From Amycolatopsis nalaikhensis (GTDB lineage Bacteria > Actinomycetota > Actinomycetes > Mycobacteriales > Pseudonocardiaceae): a DNA stretch of 64,000 nt. This document shows positions 32,077-39,772 of the stretch, in pieces. The DNA is taken from the NCBI RefSeq assembly GCF_030264295.1, contig NZ_CP127173.1:5463501-5527500 (forward strand). The letters are read 5' to 3'. Numbering within the stretch: the stretch's first letter is position 1; each line of letters begins with the position of its first letter. A model generated the notes under the pieces. That model was not told the origin of the DNA and made no database searches. It saw nothing but the letters and a program-made list of their open reading frames with translations. The position numbers and the translations under genes were made by a program.

Positions 32077-33063
32077 ATGGATCCGGCATGGGCGTTGCGG
32101 GAGATCGCGTTCCAGCTCGAGCGCGCGGGGGAGCCGACCTACCGCGTCCGCGCGTTCCGGAACGCGGCCGCGACCGTGGACAAGACCGGCGCCGAGCAGC
32201 TGGCCAAGATGGCGGAGAACGGCACGCTCACGTCGTTGCCGGGGATCGGCAAGGCCACCGCCGGCGTCATCGAGGACGCGCTCGCCGGCCGTGACCCGGA
32301 GTACCGGTCGAAGATCGTCGAGAAGAAGCTGCCGGACGGCGAGCCGCTGCGGTCGGCGTTGCGCGGCGACTGCCACACCCACTCCGACTGGTCGGACGGC
32401 GGCAGCTCGATCGGCGAGATGGCCGTCGCGGGCCGCGACATCGGGCACGAGTGGATGGTGCTGACCGACCACTCGCCGCGGCTGACCGTCGCGAACGGGC
32501 TCTCGCCGGACCGGCTGCGGACGCAGATGCAGATCGTCGCCAAGGCCAACGAGCTGATGGCGCCGTTCCGGCTGCTGCACGGCATCGAGGTCGACATCCT
32601 CGACGACGGCTCGCTCGACCAGGAAGAGGAGCTGCTGGGGCAGCTGGACTTCGTCGTCGCGAGCGTGCACTCGAAGCTGCGGATGCCGGCTCGGGACATG
32701 ACGCGCCGGATGCTCGCCGCGGTCCGCAACCCGCACGTGCGGGTGCTGGGGCACTGCACGGGACGCCTGGTCGTCGGCCGCGGCCGTCCGGAGTCGGAGT
32801 TCGACGCCGAAGCGGTGTTCACCGCGTGCCGCGAGAACGGTGTCGCGGTGGAGATCAACTCCCGCCCGGAGCGGCTCGACCCGCCGATGAAGCTGCTGCG
32901 CCTGGCCGCCGAGATCGGCTGCGAGTTCGCCATCGACAGCGACGCGCACGCGCCGGGCCAGCTCGACTGGCAGCCCTACGGCTGCGAGCGCGCGGTCAAG
33001 GCGGGCATCGGGCCGGAGCGGATCATCAACACGCGCACGGCGGACGAACTGCTCAGCCGCTGA
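32077..33063 (+). CDS. PolX-like protein: HhH plus PHP domain, without polymerase
   Basis: This 328-residue protein starts with a pol-beta-type 8-kDa/HhH region (FRNAAATVDKTG, then LPGIGKATAG at 54-63) and continues directly into a PHP phosphoesterase domain (CHTHSDWSDGG from residue 99, LTDHSPR, GIEVDI, HSKLR, DSDAHAPGQLDW). In bacterial PolX a nucleotidyltransferase palm separates the two; it is absent here. The PHP metal site looks complete, so a DNA-end 3'-5' exonuclease or phosphatase role is possible. It overlaps the convergent transpeptidase gene by 11 bp. Confidence 0.85.
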   Translation: MDPAWALREIAFQLERAGEPTYRVRAFRNAAATVDKTGAEQLAKMAENGTLTSLPGIGKATAGVIEDALAGRDPEYRSKIVEKKLPDGEPLRSALRGDCHTHSDWSDGGSSIGEMAVAGRDIGHEWMVLTDHSPRLTVANGLSPDRLRTQMQIVAKANELMAPFRLLHGIEVDILDDGSLDQEEELLGQLDFVVASVHSKLRMPARDMTRRMLAAVRNPHVRVLGHCTGRLVVGRGRPESEFDAEAVFTACRENGVAVEINSRPERLDPPMKLLRLAAEIGCEFAIDSDAHAPGQLDWQPYGCERAVKAGIGPERIINTRTADELLSR

Positions 33064-33592
33064 TCTCGAGGACGGGGTGCTTCGCCGGGTCGAGCCAGCG
33101 CAGGAGGACTTCGAGGTCGGCTAGTTCGATCGCGACGCAGCCCGCGGTCGGCCTGCCGTCGGTGACGTGCAGGAAGAACGCCGACCCGGCTCCGGGCACC
33201 ACGGGGTCGCGGTTGTAGTCGATGACGACGGCGCGGGCGTACACCGCGCCCGCAGCGCCGAGGTTCTCCCCGGCGGCCTCGTCGAACGGGCAGGTGCCGG
33301 GCGCGCCGGAGAAATGCGTGTTGTAGTAAGGGGAATCGACGTCGGAGACCCACCAGTCCGACGTCGTGACCACGCGGTAGGGCAGCCGGGTCTCGGCCGG
33401 GGAAGTCCCGAACGCCTCGGTCAGCGGCCACACCCCGGCGGGCGTGTGCGACGTCGATTCGCTCGCCCGCCCGACGCCGTCTTTCCCGATGTGCGCGGGA
33501 ATCGGGCCGTGCACGCGTCCGGCGTCGTGGTCCCACGCGGTGAGCACCGCCGCCGCCGGACCGGCGACGACGGTGATCACCTGACGGGTCAT
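33053..33592 (-). CDS. L,D-transpeptidase (YkuD) family protein
   Basis: This is a 179-residue protein with the YkuD signature FFLHVTDGRPTAGCVAI: His142 and catalytic Cys152. The usual ShGC is TAGC. The N-terminus (MTRQVITVVAGPAAAVLTAW) is only weakly hydrophobic and has no clear signal peptide or anchor, which is odd for a wall enzyme. It may be secreted unusually or act on another substrate. Start and chitosanase stop overlap by one base (TGATG), so it follows chitosanase in one operon. Confidence 0.82.
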   Translation of the reverse strand: MTRQVITVVAGPAAAVLTAWDHDAGRVHGPIPAHIGKDGVGRASESTSHTPAGVWPLTEAFGTSPAETRLPYRVVTTSDWWVSDVDSPYYNTHFSGAPGTCPFDEAAGENLGAAGAVYARAVVIDYNRDPVVPGAGSAFFLHVTDGRPTAGCVAIELADLEVLLRWLDPAKHPVLEISG

Positions 33593-34434
33593 CAGTTGAT
33601 GGTGTAGGAGTCCCCGTAGACCTTCCACTTGAGCGGGGTCTTCAGGTCGAAGTTGCCCGCGTTGAGGAAGACCAGCTGCTCGGTGTCGACGCGGGAGGTG
33701 TCGGCGTGGGCCTCCTCCTGCTTCATGATCACCTTGCGGGCGTCGAGGAACGCCTTGAGGTAGGTGGTTTCGTTGCCGCCCTGGGCCGGCGTCTTCGCCT
33801 TCTGCATGGCCGTCCGGCGGATGCCGCCGAAGCTGTCCGAGCTGGTGCCGGGGCCGTGCATGACGATGGCGTCGTAGTAGATGAACTGGCCGAGGGTGCT
33901 GAGGCCGTCGGACTTGCCTTGGTTCACCGCGGGGTTGAAGTAGACGCGGTCGCGCTCGTTGTTCTGCGCGGTCTGGAACGCGCTGGTGGCGGCGGCCTGC
34001 TTCCACGCGCTCTCGAAGGCGGATCCGAGGCCTGCGTGCGAGTCCGTTCCGTTCACCTTCCGCAGCGCAGGCAGGAACTTGGCGAGGGGGTTGTTCGGCA
34101 CGGCGTTGGTGTAGGCCTCGACGAGTTCCAGCATGTCACCGGTGCCCGAGCAGAAGCCGATGATGCCCGCGGTGTAGCCGCGGCCGTCGCCGATGTCCTC
34201 GATGTACTTGTACTGCGCTTTCCAGTCCAGCGACGAGTTTTCCGCGCTGGAGACCAGCTTCATCGCGATTTCCTTCTTGGCGGGGGCCGAAAGGTCCCCG
34301 ACGGCGCGGACGGACGCGCCGGCCGCCAGGGGAGCGGGGGCCGCGGAGGAGAACGCGGGGGTGGTGACCACCAGGGCCGCGACGGAGGCCGCGCCGAGCG
34401 CGCCGACGAGGACCGGCCGCAACTTCTTGCTCAT
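33592..34434 (-). CDS. csn: Secreted GH46 chitosanase
   Basis: This is a 280-residue enzyme with a Sec signal peptide, cleaved about residue 31 (after FSSAA). The GH46 active site is seen in SSAENSSLDW (Glu65, acid) and EDIGDGRGYTAG (Asp83, base), followed by FCSGTGDML and the conserved NPLAKFLP. It should cleave beta-1,4 links of chitosan outside the cell. The length matches family members from Streptomyces. GGAAAGG about 12 bases before the ATG may be the ribosome-binding site. Confidence 0.92.
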   Translation of the reverse strand: MSKKLRPVLVGALGAASVAALVVTTPAFSSAAPAPLAAGASVRAVGDLSAPAKKEIAMKLVSSAENSSLDWKAQYKYIEDIGDGRGYTAGIIGFCSGTGDMLELVEAYTNAVPNNPLAKFLPALRKVNGTDSHAGLGSAFESAWKQAAATSAFQTAQNNERDRVYFNPAVNQGKSDGLSTLGQFIYYDAIVMHGPGTSSDSFGGIRRTAMQKAKTPAQGGNETTYLKAFLDARKVIMKQEEAHADTSRVDTEQLVFLNAGNFDLKTPLKWKVYGDSYTIN

Positions 34435-34629
34435 GGGAGGAGTCCCTTTCCGAGGGTGCGCCGTGGGGGATCACGGCGGTTTCGGGTGGTGCGGGTGGAG
34501 CTGCGGCGTAGCGACACGGTAGCGGAGGGTCAGCGGGTCCACAAGAGGCGGAATTCGTTCATGTTCGTGAACGGTCCAGACCATCGGAGGAGGTCCTCAA
34601 AGGACGGACGTCCGGCCGCCGCGGGTGGC

Positions 34630-34686
34630 GCGTCTTGAATGAGTCATTCAGGACCTCCGAAGACTTGAATGACTCATTCAAGACGC
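34630..34686. repeat. Palindromic repeat, family B (copy 1)
   Basis: Arms gcgtcttgaatgagtcattc and its reverse complement flank a short centre (aggacctccgaagact). It is downstream of the TetR gene. Two more copies lie at 58010 and 58152. Confidence 0.9.
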
Positions 34687-34720
34687 TGCCGCGGCGCGAC
34701 CCTTCCGCGAAGGCGTGCGG

Positions 34721-35311
34721 TCAGCGAGCCCCGGCGAAGAGGCGGATGACGTCCGGCAGCACGTTCACCGGGATCGTCGGGTCGATCGCCCGCTGCACGC
34801 CGAGGCCGATGCCCAAGCTCAGCAACGCCGTCGCGGCGTCGTCGGCCGACATCGGGAGCGTGATCCCGAACCGCTCGGCGTACCCGCTCAGCAACCCCGC
34901 GATCGTGTCGCGGATCGCCTTGTCGCGCGCGGCCAGCTCGGCGCGCACGTGCGGGTTGCGGCGGGCGTTCGTGGCGAACTCGACCTCGAGCGCCGTCCAC
35001 GCCTCGTCGCCGATGCTGCGCTCGGCCCACGTCTGGAACGCCGCCAGCAGCCCGTCTACCCCTTCCGCGCCGACCAGCGCCTCCGCGACCAGCGTGACCT
35101 GCTCGTCGTGGATCCGGTCGAGCACGGCCAGGCACAGCTCGTCCTTGTTGCGGAAGTTCGAGTACACCGCGCCCTTCGAGTACCCGGCCTCGTCGGCGAC
35201 CTTCTCCAGCGACGTCACCGAATAGCCGTCGCGCAGGAAGAGCAGCTTGGCGGTCTCGATCAGCTGCTCGCGGGTGCGCGCCTGGCTTTCCGCGCGGGTG
35301 AGTCGGGCCAT
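34721..35311 (-). CDS. TetR-family transcriptional regulator
   Basis: This is a 196-residue regulator. The N-terminal helix-turn-helix is typical (REQLIETAKLLFLRDGY, VTSLEKVADEAGYSKGAVYSNFRNKDEL). The C-terminal domain contains WTALEVEFATNARRNP, as in TetR_C regulators of lipid or hydrocarbon metabolism. It is divergent from the monooxygenase-SDR operon with 67 bp between starts and probably represses it. The spacer holds an imperfect dyad (GTATTGAGATAC). Confidence 0.88.
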   Translation of the reverse strand: MARLTRAESQARTREQLIETAKLLFLRDGYSVTSLEKVADEAGYSKGAVYSNFRNKDELCLAVLDRIHDEQVTLVAEALVGAEGVDGLLAAFQTWAERSIGDEAWTALEVEFATNARRNPHVRAELAARDKAIRDTIAGLLSGYAERFGITLPMSADDAATALLSLGIGLGVQRAIDPTIPVNVLPDVIRLFAGAR

Positions 35312-35378
35312 GGGTGCCACTCTAGCGAGCCTCGGAATCGGGGTACCGATGGTATTGAGATACTGATAGTCTCCGAAA
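35312..35378. promoter_or_regulatory. Divergent promoter region with imperfect TetR-site dyad
   Basis: The 67-bp spacer is the only place for the promoters of both genes. GTAT-TGAG-ATAC (35352-35363), followed by TGATAG, is A+T-rich relative to surroundings and is the best operator candidate. Confidence 0.35.
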
Positions 35379-36845
35379 ATGCGCGACTTCGACGTTCTCG
35401 TCATCGGTGCCGGGGCCTCCGGGCTCGGGGCCGCCATCCGGCTCGGCCAGGCCGGGGTCGACGACCTCGCCGTCCTCGAAAAGGCCGCCGACCTGGGCGG
35501 AACCTGGCGCGACAACACCTACCCCGGCTGCGCGTGCGACGTCCCGTCCGCGCTGTACTCGTACTCCTTCGCGCCGAACCCCGGGTGGACGCGCGCGTTC
35601 GCCGGGCAGGCCGAGATCCGGGCCTACCTGCGCGACACGGCCGAGCGCTTCGGCGTCACCGGCAAGATCCGCTACGGCGTCGAGGTCACGCGGGCGCGGT
35701 GGAACGCCGTCGACGCGCGGTGGGAGCTGGAGACGTCGCAAGGGCCGTACTCGGCGCGGATCCTGGTCGCGGGCACCGGGCCGTGGCACGAGCCGAAGAT
35801 CCCCGGCCTGCCCGGCCTCGACGGCTTCCCCGGCGAGGTCTTCCACTCCTCGCGGTGGAACCACGGCTACGACCTGACCGGCAAGCGCGTCGCGGTGGTC
35901 GGGACGGGCGCGTCCGCGGTGCAGTTCGTGCCGGAGATCGTGCCCCGCGTAGGCAGGCTGCACCTGTTCCAGCGCACGGCGCAGTGGGTGCTGCCGAAGC
36001 CGGACCACCACGTCCCGGGCGTCGAACGGTTCCTTCTGCGGCGGTTTCCAGCCCTGCAGCGCGCGTTGCGCAGTGCCGAGTACGGCGCGATGGAGACGCT
36101 CGGCTTCGGGTTCCGCCACCCGTGGCTGCTGCGGCAGGTGCAGAAGATCGGCCTCGCGCACCTGCGGCTGGCGGTACGAGATCCGGCGCTGCGGGCGGCG
36201 TTGACCCCGGACTACACGCTCGGCTGCAAACGTTTGCTGATGTCGAATACGTATTACCGATCGCTCACGTCGTCCACTGTGGACGTCCATCCGACGGCGG
36301 TGCGGGCGGTCGAGGGGAACCGGGTGCGCGGCGCGGACGGCTCGTCGGCCGAGGTGGACGCGATCATCTTCGGCACCGGCTTCCACATCCTCGACATGCC
36401 GGTGTCGGCGCGCGTGTTCGACGCGGACGGCCGCAGCCTCGACGACCACTGGCGGGGCAGCCCGCAGGCGTACGCGGGCACGACGGTCGCCGGGTTCCCC
36501 AACCTGTACCTGCTGCTCGGGCCGAGCCTGGGCACCGGGCACTCGTCGGCGTTCATGATCCTCGAGGCGCAGCTGCGCCACACGGTCGCGGCGGTGACGC
36601 GCACGCTGCGTTCGGGCTGGACGTCGCTCTCGGTGCGCCCGGAGGCCCAGGCGGCGTTCAACGCGCAGGTGCAGGCGGCGCTGCCGGGCACCGTGTACCA
36701 GTCGGGCGGCTGCTCCAGCTACTACACGGATGTCAACGGGCGCAACAGTTTCAGCTGGCCGTTCTCGACGGGACGGCTCCGGTCGCAGGTCGGGGCGTTC
36801 GACGAAGCGGACTACGAAATCGGGAGGATCCATGCGGTTCGGTGA
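35379..36845 (+). CDS. Baeyer-Villiger-type flavin monooxygenase
   Basis: This is a 488-residue class B flavoprotein monooxygenase. The FAD Rossmann motif is GAGASG (10-15), the Baeyer-Villiger fingerprint FPGEVFHSSRW matches FxGxxxHxxxW exactly (150-160), and the NADPH Rossmann motif is GTGASA (175-180). It should insert oxygen next to a ketone, using NADPH and O2. The substrate is unknown; the SDR encoded in the same operon could make or consume the ketone. The stop lies 14 bp inside the SDR gene. Confidence 0.92.
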   Translation: MRDFDVLVIGAGASGLGAAIRLGQAGVDDLAVLEKAADLGGTWRDNTYPGCACDVPSALYSYSFAPNPGWTRAFAGQAEIRAYLRDTAERFGVTGKIRYGVEVTRARWNAVDARWELETSQGPYSARILVAGTGPWHEPKIPGLPGLDGFPGEVFHSSRWNHGYDLTGKRVAVVGTGASAVQFVPEIVPRVGRLHLFQRTAQWVLPKPDHHVPGVERFLLRRFPALQRALRSAEYGAMETLGFGFRHPWLLRQVQKIGLAHLRLAVRDPALRAALTPDYTLGCKRLLMSNTYYRSLTSSTVDVHPTAVRAVEGNRVRGADGSSAEVDAIIFGTGFHILDMPVSARVFDADGRSLDDHWRGSPQAYAGTTVAGFPNLYLLLGPSLGTGHSSAFMILEAQLRHTVAAVTRTLRSGWTSLSVRPEAQAAFNAQVQAALPGTVYQSGGCSSYYTDVNGRNSFSWPFSTGRLRSQVGAFDEADYEIGRIHAVR

Positions 36846-37671
36846 GCGGTACCCGGCGATCGATCCGCGCGGCGCGGTGGTCGTGATCACCGGCGGGGCA
36901 CGCGGGATCGGCCGCGCGACGGCGGCGGAGTTCGCCGCCCGCGGCGCGACGGTCTGCGTCGGTGACCTGGACACGGCGCTGGCGTCGCGGGTGCCGGACG
37001 CGCACGGGTTCCCGCTGGACGTGACGGTCCGCGCGTCGTTCGACGCGTTCGCCGCGGCGGTGACCGAGCGGTTCGGCCGGATCGACGTGCTGGTGAACAA
37101 CGCGGGCGTGATGCCGCTCGGCGACTTCCTCGAAGAGCCCGACGAGGTCGGCCGGACCACAGTGGACGTCAACGTCCACGGCCTGGTCCACGGCTTGCGG
37201 TCGGTGCTGCCGGGGATGATCGCGCGGGGGCGCGGGCACGTCGTGAACGTGGCGTCGATGGCGGGCAAGATCCCGCTGCCGGGCATGGCGGTGTACAACG
37301 CGAGCAAGTTCGCGGCCGTCGGCCTGACGGCGGCGGTGCGGCGCGAATACGCGGCGACGGGGGTGAGCGTGAGCGCGGTGCTGCCGAGCGCGGTCCGCAC
37401 GGAGCTGGCGGCCGGGGTGCGGCTGGGCGGGGCACTGCCCACAGTGGACCCGGAGGTGGTGGCCCGCGCGATCGCGGGAACGCTGCGGACGCGCCGGGCG
37501 GAGACGGCGGTGCCGAGGTGGCTCGGTACGTGGGACCTCCTGGCGGCCCTGACCCCGGAACGCGTGATGTCACTGGCCCGCGCCTGGATCGGCGACGACC
37601 GGGCGCTGACGCAACTGGACCCCGCGGCCCGCGCGGCCTACGTCCGCCGGATTTCCGCCCAGCTGCGGTGA
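36832..37671 (+). CDS. Short-chain dehydrogenase/reductase
   Basis: This is a 279-residue classical SDR: TGGARGIG (20-27), NNAG (89-92), Ser142, Tyr155 and Lys159 (YNASK). The C-terminal 40 residues form an extension rich in Arg and Ala. GGGAGG precedes the ATG, which overlaps the monooxygenase gene by 14 bp. An alcohol-to-ketone oxidation feeding the Baeyer-Villiger enzyme is the simplest joint role (inference). Confidence 0.9.
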   Translation: MRFGERYPAIDPRGAVVVITGGARGIGRATAAEFAARGATVCVGDLDTALASRVPDAHGFPLDVTVRASFDAFAAAVTERFGRIDVLVNNAGVMPLGDFLEEPDEVGRTTVDVNVHGLVHGLRSVLPGMIARGRGHVVNVASMAGKIPLPGMAVYNASKFAAVGLTAAVRREYAATGVSVSAVLPSAVRTELAAGVRLGGALPTVDPEVVARAIAGTLRTRRAETAVPRWLGTWDLLAALTPERVMSLARAWIGDDRALTQLDPAARAAYVRRISAQLR

Positions 37672-37676
37672 GGTCG

Positions 37677-37736
37677 CCTGGTGGTCGTGAGTGGCAATTA
37701 GGGTTCTAACCCGAATCCCCACTCACGACCACCAGG
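37677..37736. repeat. Palindromic repeat, family C (copy 3), bidirectional terminator
   Basis: Arms cctggtggtcgtgagtgg and ccactcacgaccaccagg are perfect; the inner part (caattagggttctaacccgaatc) is imperfect. It lies between convergent SDR and reductase genes. Confidence 0.85.
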
Positions 37737-37752
37737 TGAGCCCCGCGGATCG

Positions 37753-38913
37753 TCAGAGGGTTGCGAACCTGATGCCCGCCTTCGTCAGCCGGTCCACCAG
37801 GGCGTCGCCCATCGCCGTCGCCGTGGTCACCTGGCCCGCCGTCTCCGGCAGGTCGTCCAGCGCCAGGCACATCGCCGACTCCGCCAGCATCTTCGCCGTC
37901 TCGTCGTAGCCCGGGTCGCCGCCCGACACCTCCGTCACCACCCGGGACCCGCCGCCCTCGCCGATGAACCGCACCGAGAACCACGACCGCGCGCGCCGCT
38001 CGGGGCTCGGCCCGTCGCCCGGGGCCAGCAGCCGCGAAAGCCCGCGCCGCGCCGGTGGGACCTGCGCCGCGGCGAACAACGCGCCCACCCCGAGCGCGCC
38101 GCCCGCGAGCACCGGCAGGTGCCGGACCGCCGCGAAGTGCCGGTACGTGAAGTCCGGCCCGTACCGTTCGGACGCGGCCGCCGAGCGCCGGACGATCGCG
38201 GGGTCGATCGTCGGCAGCGGGACCGCCCACCAGCCCGCGTCCGCCACCCGGTGCGGGCGCCCCAGCGGGGCCCGCGTGAACCGTCCCGCCGGGCGCGGCT
38301 CGGCCGCCGCGCGCTCGCGCGCCACCCGGGCGCCGGCCTGCAGCCGCGACATCACCGTCAAGGCGCTGAGGAACGTGCCGCCGGACGGCATCCCGCTCGC
38401 GCGCACGTACCCGTCGACGCGCAGCGGCACGCCTTCCGGCAGCTGCCGCACGGTGAACCACGCGCCCAGGTCGTGCGGGATCGAGTCGAACCCGCACGCG
38501 TGCACCAGCCGTGCCCCCGTCTCGCGGGCGCGCCGGTCGTGCGCCAGGTACATCCGGTCGACGAACTCGGGTTCGCCGGTCAGGTCGACGTAGTCGGTGC
38601 CTGCCTCGGCGCACGCCGCGACCAGCGGCTCGCCCCGCTCCAGGTACGGGCCGACGGTCGTGATCACCACCTTCGCCGCTTCGGCGACCGCGCGCAGCGA
38701 CGCCGGGTCACCGGAGTCGGCGACGAGCAGGTCGAGCGAGGCGAACCGGTCGTCGATCGCGGTGAGCTTCGTCCGCACGGCTTCGAGCTTTTCGCGGCTG
38801 CGCCCGGCCAGCGCCCAGCGCAGCTCCGCGGGCGCGTGGCGCGCCAGGTACTCGGCGGTCAGGCCGCCGGTGAACCCGGTGGCGCCGAACAGGACCACGT
38901 CGTGCGCGCGCAT
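37753..38913 (-). CDS. Saccharopine-dehydrogenase-like (trans-acting enoyl reductase type) protein
   Basis: This 386-residue protein has the N-terminal NAD(P) motif VVLFGATGFTG (residues 6-16) and YLARHAP, VITTVGPY, YVDLTGEPEF and HACGFDSIPHDLG, all typical of the saccharopine-dehydrogenase-like family that includes mycobacterial trans-acting enoyl reductases. The start ATG is preceded by GGAGGAGAC. A lipid substrate is likely from family knowledge, but no polyketide synthase or lipid gene is adjacent. Confidence 0.85.
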   Translation of the reverse strand: MRAHDVVLFGATGFTGGLTAEYLARHAPAELRWALAGRSREKLEAVRTKLTAIDDRFASLDLLVADSGDPASLRAVAEAAKVVITTVGPYLERGEPLVAACAEAGTDYVDLTGEPEFVDRMYLAHDRRARETGARLVHACGFDSIPHDLGAWFTVRQLPEGVPLRVDGYVRASGMPSGGTFLSALTVMSRLQAGARVARERAAAEPRPAGRFTRAPLGRPHRVADAGWWAVPLPTIDPAIVRRSAAASERYGPDFTYRHFAAVRHLPVLAGGALGVGALFAAAQVPPARRGLSRLLAPGDGPSPERRARSWFSVRFIGEGGGSRVVTEVSGGDPGYDETAKMLAESAMCLALDDLPETAGQVTTATAMGDALVDRLTKAGIRFATL

Positions 38914-38956
38914 GTCTCCTCCAGGGGACGGCAACAGCGCCCAGGTTACCCGCCGG

Positions 38957-39598
38957 TCACTTCCGGTCGCCCGTGTAGACGGCGGCGGCCGCCGCGGCCG
39001 CGACCCCGCTGATGACGTCGCTGATCCGCCGCGGCATCGCCTCGTGCGTGTCGGCCATCCACGCCCGCACCTGCGCCCGGCCGAGCTCCGGTTCGCACAG
39101 GTCGTCGACGCCGGCGGTCCACGCCAGCAGCGCGAGGCACGCCGAATGCGGGTCGGGCCGCTCGACGCCGAACACCGCGGACCGCGCCTTGCTGCGCGCC
39201 GCCGTCGAGACGAGCAGGTCGGCGGGCGGGTAGCGGTGTCGCCGGCGCAGGAGCACCCGATCGGGGGTCCGCCGGACGAGGCCGAGCGCGACGAGGTTTT
39301 CCGCGACGAGCGACGGCAGTTCTTCGCGGAGGTGCCCGATCCAGTCGCGTACGGGGTGCGCCCGCTTTTCCGAAACAATTTCGGAAAAGACGTGGTCGAT
39401 CGTCGGAATGCCCGGCGGTCGTGTCGCGATCGTGCGGATCTTCCGGTCTTCGACGGTGATCCGGTCGGTGAACAGCAGATCGCACAGCACCGCTCCGGCC
39501 AGGCCGATGCCCAGCGACGTCCGGCTGAGCACCGGGCGGCCGGAGAACTCGTCGTGCCCCAGGAAGAAGAAGGAATCGACCAAGGTGAGCCGGCGCAT
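38957..39598 (-). CDS. GOLPH3/VPS74-like (GPP34) protein
   Basis: This is a 213-residue alpha-helical protein: LTLVDSFFFLGHDEFSGRP at the start, then LGIGLAGAVLCDLLF and DRKIRTI, which is the GPP34 pattern. Eukaryotic relatives bind phosphatidylinositol-4-phosphate on Golgi membranes; the many actinobacterial paralogues have no established role. It ends in an Ala-rich tail. It is divergent from the amino acid permease gene. Confidence 0.85.
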   Translation of the reverse strand: MRRLTLVDSFFFLGHDEFSGRPVLSRTSLGIGLAGAVLCDLLFTDRITVEDRKIRTIATRPPGIPTIDHVFSEIVSEKRAHPVRDWIGHLREELPSLVAENLVALGLVRRTPDRVLLRRRHRYPPADLLVSTAARSKARSAVFGVERPDPHSACLALLAWTAGVDDLCEPELGRAQVRAWMADTHEAMPRRISDVISGVAAAAAAAVYTGDRK

Positions 39599-39772
39599 GA
39601 CGGAAAACGGCCCCCTGGGCGGTCGCGGTGCGGGAATCGAAGATAGCGGTCCGGCCTCGTGCGGCTTTCGGTGCCGTCCCGTTTTACCCCGAACGGACGT
39701 ACCGCCGCCGGGCGCCCTGCCCCTACGCTGGGGCACCGCCGCCAAGATCACCAACGGCGCGGGGGAAGGTCC

